Below are positions 1-8,101 of a DNA stretch of 11,471 nt, piece after piece; the first letter of the stretch is position 1, and each line of letters starts with the position of its first letter. Position numbers and translations under genes: made by a program. Below the pieces are notes generated by a model. That model was not told where the DNA came from, made no database searches, and saw only the letters and a list, made by a program, of their open reading frames with translations. Source of the stretch: Flavobacteriales bacterium CG_4_9_14_3_um_filter_32_8 (lineage in GTDB: Bacteria; Bacteroidota; Bacteroidia; Flavobacteriales_E; Vicingaceae); the NCBI GenBank assembly GCA_002790175.1, contig PFUQ01000244.1, positions 1 to 11,471 on the forward strand, written 5' to 3'.

Positions 1-185
1 CCTATGGTTCACCCGACCAAGTTATTAAAGGATTAGAAATTGCAATAAATGGCATGAAGAAAGGAGAAAAATCAAAAATTATCATACCTTCGCAACTTGC
101 TTTTGGAGAGGAAGGTTCGTCAACACAAATAGTACCTCCCTTTACCACTGTAATTTATGAATTAGAAATTGTAAACGTAAAATAA
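1..185 (+). CDS. FKBP-type peptidyl-prolyl isomerase, C-terminal fragment
   Basis: This is the last 60 residues of a gene that begins before the window; the reading frame starts at base 3 and ends with TAA at 183-185. The translation shows the second half of an FKBP fold: YGSPDQVIKGLEIAINGMKK, then a PSQLAFG segment, and a final strand ending in YELEIVNVK. These match the V-I-x-G, LAYG and F-E-V-E-L elements of the family. Active-pocket positions differ from the two FKBPs downstream: the usual Trp after V-I-x-G is Leu, the LAYG Tyr is Phe, and the last-strand Phe is Tyr, so catalysis may be weaker or differ in specificity. It lies 13 bp before the next FKBP gene on the same strand, probably in one operon. 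In flavobacteria the gliding lipoprotein GldI is an FKBP, so this could be gldI, but the fragment cannot decide that. Confidence 0.88.
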   Translation, partial: YGSPDQVIKGLEIAINGMKKGEKSKIIIPSQLAFGEEGSSTQIVPPFTTVIYELEIVNVK

Positions 186-198
186 AAAAGATATAAAA

Positions 199-921
199 AT
201 GAAAAAAATTACTTTAACTTTTGTTGGTGCTTTGGCTTTAATTGCTTGCGAAAATGGTGATAAAAAAGGAGCACAAATTACTTTAGCAAATAATATTGAT
301 TCTGTTAGTTATGCAATTGGAATAAATTCTGCCAAAGGCTTAAAAGAACAATTTAGCGAAGGAAATATGGATGCCTATTTACAAGGTTTTAGAGATGTTT
401 TAGATTCTGCTGATTTGTTAATAGCTACGGAAGAATGTCAGGGAATAATTCAAAATTTTTCTCAGAAAAAACAAACAGAAGAAATGGCTAAAAGACAAAA
501 AGAACAAGAAGAAATGTATGGTGGACTAAAAGCAGAAGGAGAAAAATTTTTAGCTGAAAACAAAACCAAAGATGGTATAAAAGTTACTGCAAGTGGTTTA
601 CAATATATGGTTATAAAAGAAGGAAAAGGTAAACAACCTACAGCAGCATCTAGTGTAACCGTTCATTATCATGGAACAACAATGGATGGAACAGTATTTG
701 ATAGCTCTGTTGAAAGAGGAGAACCTGTTACTTTTCCTTTAAATCAAGTTATTCCAGGATGGACAGAAGGTGTAGCATTAATGAAAGAAGGTGCAAAATA
801 TAAATTTTTTATTCCTCAAGAATTAGCCTATGGTGCAAATGCACCACAAGGAGGACAAGGTCCAATTAAACCTTTCATGCCTCTTATTTTTGAAGTAGAA
901 TTAATAAAAGTAAATGATTAA
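199..921 (+). CDS. FKBP-type peptidyl-prolyl cis-trans isomerase, lipoprotein
   Basis: A 240-residue isomerase that should catalyse cis-trans turnover of X-Pro bonds in exported proteins. The N-terminus is a lipoprotein signal with lipobox LIAC, lipidated Cys at residue 17, so the mature protein is membrane-anchored. Residues about 31-115 form a helical FKBP_N (Mip/FkpA-like) region that usually dimerises the enzyme, with a charged Lys/Glu-rich helix at about 89-120. Residues about 130-238 are the FKBP catalytic domain. All the classic pocket residues can be seen: Tyr157, Phe167-Asp168, Phe179, Val184-Ile185, Trp188, Tyr211 and Phe231. It sits 13 bp after the preceding FKBP gene and 5 bp before the next, which indicates co-transcription. 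Its catalytic domain is nearly identical to that of the next gene. The family call is firm; client proteins are unknown. Confidence 0.95.
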   Translation: MKKITLTFVGALALIACENGDKKGAQITLANNIDSVSYAIGINSAKGLKEQFSEGNMDAYLQGFRDVLDSADLLIATEECQGIIQNFSQKKQTEEMAKRQKEQEEMYGGLKAEGEKFLAENKTKDGIKVTASGLQYMVIKEGKGKQPTAASSVTVHYHGTTMDGTVFDSSVERGEPVTFPLNQVIPGWTEGVALMKEGAKYKFFIPQELAYGANAPQGGQGPIKPFMPLIFEVELIKVND

Positions 922-926
922 AAATT

Positions 927-1679
927 ATGAATATGAAAAAACAACTGTTTAATATCTTGTTGTTAGCTATTTTTATTACTGCTAGCAATGGTTATGCTAA
1001 TGCACAAAAAGATAAAAAAAAGGATAAAAAAGAAGAAACCGCAGTAACTAAAATAGAACTTAAAAATATGGTAGATTCTGTTAGTTATGCTATAGGTTTA
1101 AATATGGCTACTAGTATCAAAAAAGATTTTTCGGAAGCAAACTTTGAAGCCTTTATTGAAGGACTTAAATCGGGCGTGAAAGGTGAAGGTAATCTTATTG
1201 CTATGGAAAAAATTCAAGAAATAGTAGGCCCTTATTTTCAAAAAAAGCAAGAAACTGCTCAAGCCGAAGAATTAAAAAAATCAGAATCTGTTAAAACGGA
1301 TGGAATTAAATTTTTGGAAGAAAACAAAAATAAAGAAGGTGTTGTTACCACTGCTAGTGGTTTGCAATATTTAGTATTAAAAGAAGGTACAGGAAAGCAG
1401 CCAACAGCTACTTCAAGTGTAACCGTTCATTACCATGGAACAACTACTGATGGGACAGTTTTTGACAGTTCTGTTGACCGAGGACAACCTGCTACTTTTG
1501 GTTTAAACCAAGTTATTGCAGGATGGACTGAAGGAGTTGCTTTAATGAAAGAAGGAGCAAAATTTAGATTTTTTATTCCTCAGGAATTGGCTTATGGTGC
1601 AACACCAAGACCAGGAGGACCTATTAAACCTTACATGACTTTAATTTTTGAAGTGGAATTGATTTCGGTAAACGATTAA
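927..1679 (+). CDS. FKBP-type peptidyl-prolyl cis-trans isomerase, secreted periplasmic form
   Basis: A 250-residue paralogue of the upstream gene. Its signal peptide is cleaved by signal peptidase I (hydrophobic stretch about 8-20, likely cut after ANA at residue 26), with no lipobox cysteine, so this copy should be soluble in the periplasm. The mature N-terminus is very basic and acidic by turns (QKDKKKDKKEE), a probable flexible tether. Residues about 46-135 are the FKBP_N helical region and about 141-248 the FKBP domain, with pocket residues Tyr169, Phe179-Asp180, Phe191, Val196-Ile197, Trp200, Tyr223 and Phe241 all present. By hand count, 72 of 84 residues match the upstream copy from TASGLQY to LAYGA. 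Two in-frame ATGs (927 and 933) are possible starts; 933, giving MKKQLF, would make a more standard signal peptide. A strong terminator follows. Confidence 0.95.
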   Translation: MNMKKQLFNILLLAIFITASNGYANAQKDKKKDKKEETAVTKIELKNMVDSVSYAIGLNMATSIKKDFSEANFEAFIEGLKSGVKGEGNLIAMEKIQEIVGPYFQKKQETAQAEELKKSESVKTDGIKFLEENKNKEGVVTTASGLQYLVLKEGTGKQPTATSSVTVHYHGTTTDGTVFDSSVDRGQPATFGLNQVIAGWTEGVALMKEGAKFRFFIPQELAYGATPRPGGPIKPYMTLIFEVELISVND

Positions 1680-1691
1680 TCATATTTATTT

Positions 1692-1737
1692 TCATAAAAA
1701 AAAACCAATGGAATTATTCCATTGGTTTTTTTTATGA
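1692..1737. terminator. bidirectional intrinsic terminator between FKBP run and trxA
   Basis: A hairpin with core arms CCAATGGAA and TTCCATTGG around a 3-base loop (TTA, 1714-1716) is flanked by nine A on the left (1696-1704) and eight T on the right (1726-1733). The pairing continues outward to TCAT/ATGA with a single bulged A. Read from either strand it is a stem followed by a U-tract, so it can end both the FKBP transcript and the convergent trxA transcript. Confidence 0.9.
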
Positions 1738-1750
1738 AGTAAACCTATTG

Positions 1751-2068
1751 CTATAAAATAGCATCTAATTTACCAGTAAGAGTTGCTTTTGGTGAAGCTC
1801 CAACTTGCTTATCAACTACTTCTCCACCTTTTATAAATAGTATGGTTGGTATATTTCTAATGCCATATTTCTGTGCAATTTGAGGATTGTTGTCAACGTC
1901 AACTTTTCCAATAATAGCTTTACCATCATATTCTTTAGCAATTTCTTCAACAATTGGTCCAACCATTCTACATGGTCCACACCATACTGCCCAAAAATCT
2001 ATTAATGCTGGTTTTCCAGATTTTATTACTTTTTCTTCAAAATTTGCGTCTGTTAATTCTAATGCCAT
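1751..2068 (-). CDS. trxA: thioredoxin
   Basis: A 105-residue, single-domain cytoplasmic thioredoxin, the usual length for the family. It reduces disulfides in proteins such as ribonucleotide reductase and is itself re-reduced by thioredoxin reductase. The active site WCGPC is at residues 29-33, with catalytic Cys30 and Cys33. The buried Asp24, the cis-proline in NIPT (Pro74) and the GG turn near residue 81 are all in place. There is no signal peptide. It begins 88 bp downstream of dnaE on the same strand; that gap holds a TACTTTTG promoter-like box, so it is probably transcribed separately as well as by read-through. The start ATG (complement of 2066-2068) gives a standard thioredoxin N-terminus. 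It converges on the FKBP run and shares its terminator. Confidence 0.97.
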   Translation of the reverse strand: MALELTDANFEEKVIKSGKPALIDFWAVWCGPCRMVGPIVEEIAKEYDGKAIIGKVDVDNNPQIAQKYGIRNIPTILFIKGGEVVDKQVGASPKATLTGKLDAIL

Positions 2069-2122
2069 AACTTCTAGTTTTTAATTATTTATAATATTAT
2101 TTTATAATTTCAAATCTTTAAC

Positions 2123-2130
2123 CAAAAGTA
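2123..2130 (-). promoter_or_regulatory. candidate -7 promoter box for trxA
   Basis: On the minus strand this reads TACTTTTG, an exact match to the Bacteroidota -7 consensus TAnnTTTG. Transcription would begin near 2115 and leave an untranslated leader of roughly 45-50 bases before the trxA ATG. No TTG or TTTG element is found 17-23 bases upstream, so the match is only half of a full promoter. A short inverted repeat (GACA-tat-TGTC, 2138-2148) lies where the upstream element would be expected. Confidence 0.45.
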
Positions 2131-2156
2131 TAAAAACGACATATTGTCATTTATTA

Positions 2157-5100
2157 TTAATACAATTGGTAAGTAATTTCTTTTATTTCATTGATGTTCT
2201 GTAAAAATTGATCAGAAATGTTTATTCTTTTACTTCTTGAAGACAATCTAATGATACCTTCTTCTTCATCTTTAATTTGTATCGAAAATTCACATTTTCC
2301 TTGATGTTGGTCTAATAAAGTATATATTTTCTCAATCAATTCTTCTGTAATATCTTTGGTTTCCATATTTACAGTTAGAGTTTTTACTTTTTTATCTCGT
2401 AATTCAGCTAATAGTTCTATTGATGAAATTTTAAATTCAATATCGTCGATGTCTTTTGACCATTTTTTTGGTTGAACACTACCTGTAATAAAAAGATATT
2501 GTCCTTGAATAAAATAAGGTTTTAGTTTAATGTATTCTTCACTAAATACAAAAAATTCGTGTGAGGCCTGATAATCTTCTACAGTAAGTATCCCGTAAGG
2601 TTTGCCTGTTTTTGTCATTTTATCCTGCACACCAGTACAAATAGTAGCTAACGCTAGTTCTTTACCTTTTAAACTAATTAAATCAGTTAGTAAACTTAAA
2701 TTTCCTTTACCAAAGTTTTTAATTTCCAATGCAAAATCATCTAATGGGTGTCCCGAAATAAAAATACCAACAATCTCTTTTTCATGATTTAATTTTTCCA
2801 GCGTAGTCCATTCGTCGCATTCAGGCAATTTTGGTTCATCAATAGCTTCTTCTTCAATGGCATCAAAAATTGATACTTGCGAAGAGTTTTTATTGTCTTG
2901 GAATTTATTACCGTATTTGATGGCTTTTTCTAAAAAAGTTATACCATCTTGTTCGTTAAAATATTGAGCCCGATGAATATTCGGGAATGAATCAAAACCT
3001 CCACCAAGTGTTAGACTTTCTAGTGTTTTTTTATTGGCAGCACGTAAATCTATTCTTTTGGTAACATCAAAAATTGATTTAAAAGGGCCATTAAGACTGC
3101 GTTCTGCAATTATCGATTCTACAGCCTTTTCACCTACACCTTTCAGCGCTCCTAATCCAAACCTAACTTGTCCTTTGCTATTTACAGTAAATTTATGAAC
3201 CGATTCATTGATGTCTGGGCCTAAAACTTGGACTCCCATTCTTTTACACTCGTCCATAAAAAAGGTAACCTTACTAATATCACTCATGTTATTGCTTAAA
3301 ACAGAAGCCATATATTCGGCAGGATAATGGGCTTTTAAATAGGCTGTTTGAAAACCTATCCAAGCATAACAAGTTGAATGAGATTTGTTAAAAGCATAAG
3401 CGGCGAAAGCTTCCCAATCTTTCCATATTTTTTCTAGTTTTTCTTCAGGATGACCTTTTTCTTTTGCTTGTTCGATAAATTTAGGTTTCATTTTATCCAA
3501 TACCGCAATTTGCTTTTTTCCCATGGCTTTTCGAAGCACATCTGCTTCGCCTTTGGTGAAATTGGCTAATTTTTGGGACAACAACATGACTTGTTCTTGA
3601 TAAACAGTTATACCATAAGTCTCTTTTAGGTATTCTTCCATATCAGGTACATCATATTCTACTTTTTCTTCACCATGTTTTCTTTTAATAAAAGAAGGAA
3701 TGTACTCCATTGGACCTGGTCGATATAAAGCATTCATGGCAATTAAATCTGCAAAAACGCTTGGTTTTAAATGCCTCAAGTGTTTTTGCATGCCAGGAGA
3801 TTCATATTGGAAAATACCAATGGTATCACCTCGTTGAAATAATAGATAAGTTTCTTCGTCTTCAATATCAAAACTTTCTGGGTCGAGTTCTATGCCATGT
3901 TTATTTTTTATTATTTGAATGGCATCTTTAATAAGAGTTAATGTTTTTAAACCTAAAAAATCCATTTTTAACAGCCCAGCATCCTCTGCAACAGAGTTGT
4001 CAAACTGAGTGCATGCCATTTCAGAATCTTTTGCTAAAGCAACAGGAACATAGTTGGTAATGTCATCGGGAGTAATGATAATACCACAAGCATGAATTCC
4101 TGTGTTTCTCATAGAGCCTTCTACCATCAATGCATGATTTACGGTTTTAGCGGCTAAGTTTTCTCCTTTTGCAATGTCTTTTAATTCTTTTGCACGTTCA
4201 AAATCTTCAGCTTTAGGTAATTTTAACTTTAAATCAGCTTCGCTTAAATTAAAAATTTTGTTTAATTCAATGTTAGGTATTAAACCAGCTAATTTTCCAG
4301 CTTCGTTTAAAGGAAATTCTAGTACTCTAGCAGTATCTCGTATTGAAGATTTTGCTGCCATTGTTCCATAAGTAATGATTTGAGCTACTTGGTTCGAACC
4401 ATATTTATGAATCACGTAATCAATTACTTTCTGTCTCCCTTCATCATCAAAATCAATATCTATGTCGGGCATTGAAATTCTATCCGGATTTAAAAAACGC
4501 TCAAAAAGCAAGTCGTATTTAAGTGGGTCAATATTTGTGATTTTTGTACAATAAGCTACCACTGAACCAGCAGCAGAACCTCTTCCAGGTCCTACCGAAA
4601 CTCCCATTTTACGAGCTTCTCTAATAAAATCTTCTACAATTAAAAAATAGCCGGGATAACCAGTTTTTCTGATAACATCTAATTCAAAATCAATACGTTC
4701 TATTATTTTATCAGTAAGTTCTTGGTAACGTATTTTTGCTCCTTCGTAAGTGAGATGTCTCAGATAATTATTTTCACCAACATTTAAACTGTCATCTTCT
4801 AAATCTGCATCATCTTTAAAATCATCAGGGATATCAAATTTTGGAAGCAAAACCTCCCTTGATAGCTTAAAACTTTCAATTTTATCTACAATTTCTTTTG
4901 TATTGATAATCGCTTCAGGTAAATCTGCAAACAAACGCTTCATTTCATCTGCCGATTTAAAATAGAATTCATCGTTAGGAAAACCAAAACGGAATTCTCT
5001 ACCGCCTTTGCCAATATATCTTTTAGGCTGGCTTATCGGTTTTGCATCTCTAATACATAATAAAACATCATGAGCTTCAGCATCAGATTTGTTTAGATAA

Positions 5101-6437
5101 TAGGTGTTATTAGCTGCAATGTATTTGATGTGGTGTTTTTTTGCAAATGATAATAATGTTTTATTGATTTCGTTTTCCTCCTCAATTCCGTGACGGTTAA
5201 TTTCTATATAAAAGTCTTCACCAAAATTAGCTGCCCACCAAAGAAGAGCTTCTTCAGCTTGTTTTTCTCCCTCAAATAATATTTTATTGGGAATCTCACC
5301 CCAAATTCCTCCTGTAAGAATAATCAAGTCTTCTTTATACTGAAGAAGAAGTTCTTTGTCGATACGAGGTACATAATAAAAACCATCAATATTGGCGTAA
5401 GATGCCAGCTTAATAAGGTTTTGATATCCATTTTTATTTTTTGCCAAAATTACAGTCTGAAAACCATTGTCTTGGTACGATTTGTCCTTTCTATCATGAC
5501 AGACAAAAAACTCACAACCAACTATTGGTTTAATACCTTTTTTAATTGCATCTCTAACAAAATGAAAAGTTGCCATCATGTTTCCATGATCCGTTAATGC
5601 AACAGCTTCCATCCCCATTTCATGAGCTTTATTTATTAAACTAGTAATATCAGTAGTAGATTGAAGAATGGAAAATTGAGAGTGATTATGTAAATGAACA
5701 AAAGGTACATCAATAAGTTGATTTGAAATAACCGATGTGGTATCTGAAATAGTTTTAACATTAGTTACTTCAATTTCATCAACTTTTTTATCCTTAAAAT
5801 TAGTGTTAGCTAGAATAGGTGCTTCATAAACGAGCTCATTAGCATTGGTAATTTCTTTTAATTGAATTACTTTGGAGCTAATTAACCCAAAAAAGCAACG
5901 AGCTGTTGCCGCAACATCATAAGCAGCATCATGAGCATCTTCAAAACTTTCCCCAAAAAGCTTGATGTGTAAATCCGTTAATTTAGGATATTTAAACCCG
6001 CCACCACGTCCACCAGGTAATTCGCAAAAATTAACAGAAGTCTTCATGGTGTCAATTCCCTTTTTGGAAGCTATGTCGTTTGCAATTCCTAAACGATAAT
6101 ATTCGGCACCAACAACATTGATATCGAACTCAATATTATGACCTACGTTATAAGTTGTTTTTTCTAAATCGGATTTAAATTCTTCAAGAACAGTTTTTAA
6201 TTCAACTCCATCTCTTAATGCTCGTTCGGTTGTTATTCCATGAATTTTTGATACACCAATTGGAATTTCATATCCTTCGGGTTTTACAATGTAGTTTTTT
6301 GCAGCTAATAATCTACCAAAACTATCGTGTAGTTGCCAAGCCAATTGAACCATTCTTGGCCAATTATTAGAATCGGAAATGGGAGCTTTATAATTGTTTG
6401 GAAGCCCAGTAGTTTCTGTATCAAAGATTAAAAACAT
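2157..6437 (-). CDS. dnaE: DNA polymerase III alpha subunit with N-terminal DEDDh proofreading exonuclease
   Basis: The replicative polymerase, 1426 residues against about 1160 in E. coli DnaE; the excess is mostly an N-terminal DnaQ-like 3'-5' exonuclease (about 1-187) with Asp6-Glu8 (DTET), Asp105 (HNIEFD) and His169...Asp174 (HDAAYD), a complete DEDDh set. A linker leads to the PHP domain (about 245-470). The polymerase core follows, with GPGRGSAAGS at 616-625, catalytic Asp658 and Asp660 in PDIDIDF, and a third Asp826 in KMDFLGLKTLT. Next come helix-hairpin-helix sequence (about 1091-1110), a clamp-binding-like QVSIF (1187-1191) and an OB fold (about 1255-1345). Several PHP metal ligands are replaced (see findings). 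Exonuclease-fused DnaE is, from memory, common in flavobacteria. The ATG start directly precedes the exonuclease beta strand. It is followed by trxA and lies divergent to the NhaC gene. Confidence 0.97.
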   Translation of the reverse strand: MFLIFDTETTGLPNNYKAPISDSNNWPRMVQLAWQLHDSFGRLLAAKNYIVKPEGYEIPIGVSKIHGITTERALRDGVELKTVLEEFKSDLEKTTYNVGHNIEFDINVVGAEYYRLGIANDIASKKGIDTMKTSVNFCELPGGRGGGFKYPKLTDLHIKLFGESFEDAHDAAYDVAATARCFFGLISSKVIQLKEITNANELVYEAPILANTNFKDKKVDEIEVTNVKTISDTTSVISNQLIDVPFVHLHNHSQFSILQSTTDITSLINKAHEMGMEAVALTDHGNMMATFHFVRDAIKKGIKPIVGCEFFVCHDRKDKSYQDNGFQTVILAKNKNGYQNLIKLASYANIDGFYYVPRIDKELLLQYKEDLIILTGGIWGEIPNKILFEGEKQAEEALLWWAANFGEDFYIEINRHGIEEENEINKTLLSFAKKHHIKYIAANNTYYLNKSDAEAHDVLLCIRDAKPISQPKRYIGKGGREFRFGFPNDEFYFKSADEMKRLFADLPEAIINTKEIVDKIESFKLSREVLLPKFDIPDDFKDDADLEDDSLNVGENNYLRHLTYEGAKIRYQELTDKIIERIDFELDVIRKTGYPGYFLIVEDFIREARKMGVSVGPGRGSAAGSVVAYCTKITNIDPLKYDLLFERFLNPDRISMPDIDIDFDDEGRQKVIDYVIHKYGSNQVAQIITYGTMAAKSSIRDTARVLEFPLNEAGKLAGLIPNIELNKIFNLSEADLKLKLPKAEDFERAKELKDIAKGENLAAKTVNHALMVEGSMRNTGIHACGIIITPDDITNYVPVALAKDSEMACTQFDNSVAEDAGLLKMDFLGLKTLTLIKDAIQIIKNKHGIELDPESFDIEDEETYLLFQRGDTIGIFQYESPGMQKHLRHLKPSVFADLIAMNALYRPGPMEYIPSFIKRKHGEEKVEYDVPDMEEYLKETYGITVYQEQVMLLSQKLANFTKGEADVLRKAMGKKQIAVLDKMKPKFIEQAKEKGHPEEKLEKIWKDWEAFAAYAFNKSHSTCYAWIGFQTAYLKAHYPAEYMASVLSNNMSDISKVTFFMDECKRMGVQVLGPDINESVHKFTVNSKGQVRFGLGALKGVGEKAVESIIAERSLNGPFKSIFDVTKRIDLRAANKKTLESLTLGGGFDSFPNIHRAQYFNEQDGITFLEKAIKYGNKFQDNKNSSQVSIFDAIEEEAIDEPKLPECDEWTTLEKLNHEKEIVGIFISGHPLDDFALEIKNFGKGNLSLLTDLISLKGKELALATICTGVQDKMTKTGKPYGILTVEDYQASHEFFVFSEEYIKLKPYFIQGQYLFITGSVQPKKWSKDIDDIEFKISSIELLAELRDKKVKTLTVNMETKDITEELIEKIYTLLDQHQGKCEFSIQIKDEEEGIIRLSSRSKRINISDQFLQNINEIKEITYQLY

Positions 6438-6625
6438 TAATTTATAGAGGTATTATTTTGGATAATCATCAGTGCTATAAAATTAAACATATCAAACCTT
6501 AGATTTGCTGAAAAAAATACTTTTAACCAACAATTTTTCAACAATTAATCTTGATATTAAAAGTTAATTATATGCTCTTAATTGTTTCTAAATTAGTATA
6601 ATTGTTAACTATTTACTTTTTATTG

Positions 6626-8101
6626 ATGCAAACCATAAAGAATCCTTCATTATTCCAATCATTAATTCCAATACTTGTGCTTATTGGAATGCTGGTGGTG
6701 AATGTAATTGTCGTTTATGGTGATAGTGCTTTAGGGGGAGCAAACCAACTGGCTTTATTATGTGCGGCTGCTGTTGCGGCAATTATTGCTCGAATTAATG
6801 GATACTCTTGGAATAACATTTTAGAAGGCATTACTAATAGTATTACTTCTGCACTTCCTGCGTTAATTATTTTATTACTTATTGGTGCGTTAGCTGGAAC
6901 ATGGATGCTGAGTGGAGTAGTGCCTGCAATGATTTATTATGGTTTGGACATCTTAAATCCAACGATATTTTTAGTTGCAACTTGTTTAATCTGTTCTATT
7001 GTTTCTATTGCAACAGGTAGTTCTTGGTCAACAGTAGCAACCGTTGGAATCGCATTGCTTGGTATAGGAAAAGCATTAGGAATAGCGGATGGAATTATTG
7101 CAGGAGCAATTATATCGGGTGCTTATTTCGGAGATAAAATGTCGCCTTTATCTGATACTACTAATTTAGCTCCAGCTATGGCAGGAACAGACTTGATAAC
7201 TCATATTAAATACATGGCTTTAACTACAACACCATCTATTCTTATTACCTTGATTATGTTTTTAGTAATTGGATTTTATTATAAAGAAGGTGGACAAATC
7301 AATGAAATTGATGCATTACAAACAGCAATAGCTTCTAAATTTAACATTACTACTTGGTTGTTTTTAGTTCCAGTATCTGTAATCGTTTTAATTATTATCA
7401 AGATGCCTGCAATACCAGCTTTATTTATTGGTAGTCTTTTGGGTGGAGTTTTTGCAATTATTTTTCAACCCAATCTTATCCTTTCACTTTCTGGAGAAAC
7501 AAATTTTTTAGTAGCTTCGTACAAAGCTGTAGTTGATTCGATGACAACTAATGTATCCATTGTAACAGAAAATAAATTAGTAAATGAATTATTATCCTCT
7601 AAAGGAATGGGAGGAATGTTAAATACAATATGGTTAATTATTTGTGCAATGATTTTTGGTGGAGTTATGGAAAAAGCAGGTATGTTAAAACGAATTACTC
7701 AATCAATTATTGGGCTGGCGAAAACTGACGGATCGATAATAGCTACTACGGCAACATCTTGTGTTGTTTTTAATGTTACAGCTTCCGATCAATACTTAGC
7801 CATTGTTGTCCCAGGAAGAATGTTTGCAGAAGAATATAAAGAAAGAGGTTTGCATCCTAAGGTATTGAGTAGAACACTAGAAGATGCAGGAACAGTTACT
7901 TCTGTTCTTGTTCCTTGGAATACATGTGGAGCTTACGTTTCTAGTGTTCTAGGGATTGCAACTGGTGATTATATTTTATATTGCTTTTTTAATTTAATAA
8001 GTCCTTTAATGACTATGTTGTTTGGTTTTTTAGGCATAAAAATTGCTAAACTTGAAACATCCAATAATTTAGAAAGAAAATTAACTCCGATTAATAAATG
8101 A
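6626..8101 (+). CDS. nhaC: NhaC-family Na+/H+ antiporter
   Basis: A 491-residue, very hydrophobic inner-membrane protein with about 11-12 predicted transmembrane helices (for example 12-31, 75-97, 113-133, 203-218, 245-259, 263-280, 333-348, 450-472). It carries the hallmark NhaC motif GDKMSPLSDTTNLAPA at 169-184, ASDQY at 386-390 and VPWNTCGA at 429-436. The family exchanges Na+ for protons; some members (MleN) instead couple malate/lactate exchange to ion flux, so the substrate is not certain. The frame is open up to a TTG at 6602, but the ATG at 6626 is preferred because it gives the usual short N-terminal tail before the first helix. Its TGA stop (8099-8101) overlaps the next gene's ATG (8098-8100), implying translational coupling. 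It is divergent from dnaE across about 190 bp. Confidence 0.9.
   Translation: MQTIKNPSLFQSLIPILVLIGMLVVNVIVVYGDSALGGANQLALLCAAAVAAIIARINGYSWNNILEGITNSITSALPALIILLLIGALAGTWMLSGVVPAMIYYGLDILNPTIFLVATCLICSIVSIATGSSWSTVATVGIALLGIGKALGIADGIIAGAIISGAYFGDKMSPLSDTTNLAPAMAGTDLITHIKYMALTTTPSILITLIMFLVIGFYYKEGGQINEIDALQTAIASKFNITTWLFLVPVSVIVLIIIKMPAIPALFIGSLLGGVFAIIFQPNLILSLSGETNFLVASYKAVVDSMTTNVSIVTENKLVNELLSSKGMGGMLNTIWLIICAMIFGGVMEKAGMLKRITQSIIGLAKTDGSIIATTATSCVVFNVTASDQYLAIVVPGRMFAEEYKERGLHPKVLSRTLEDAGTVTSVLVPWNTCGAYVSSVLGIATGDYILYCFFNLISPLMTMLFGFLGIKIAKLETSNNLERKLTPINK

Noticed and set aside
1887..2084. Open frame on the + strand opposite trxA
   Set aside because: It is antisense to a clear thioredoxin gene, has no recognisable domain and is best explained as a shadow.
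6512..6541. Possible dnaE promoter on the minus strand (TTG, 19 bases, TATTTTTT)
   Set aside because: The -7 box misses the final G and consists of a T-run in AT-rich DNA; several equal alternatives exist in the same spacer.
6597..6604. TATAATTG as a -7 box for the NhaC gene
   Set aside because: One mismatch to TAnnTTTG and no TTG at 17-23 bases upstream, so the support is too thin to annotate.
6602..6625. TTG start for the NhaC gene, adding eight residues
   Set aside because: The ATG at 6626 gives a normal N-terminus, and the added residues have no family resemblance that I can see.
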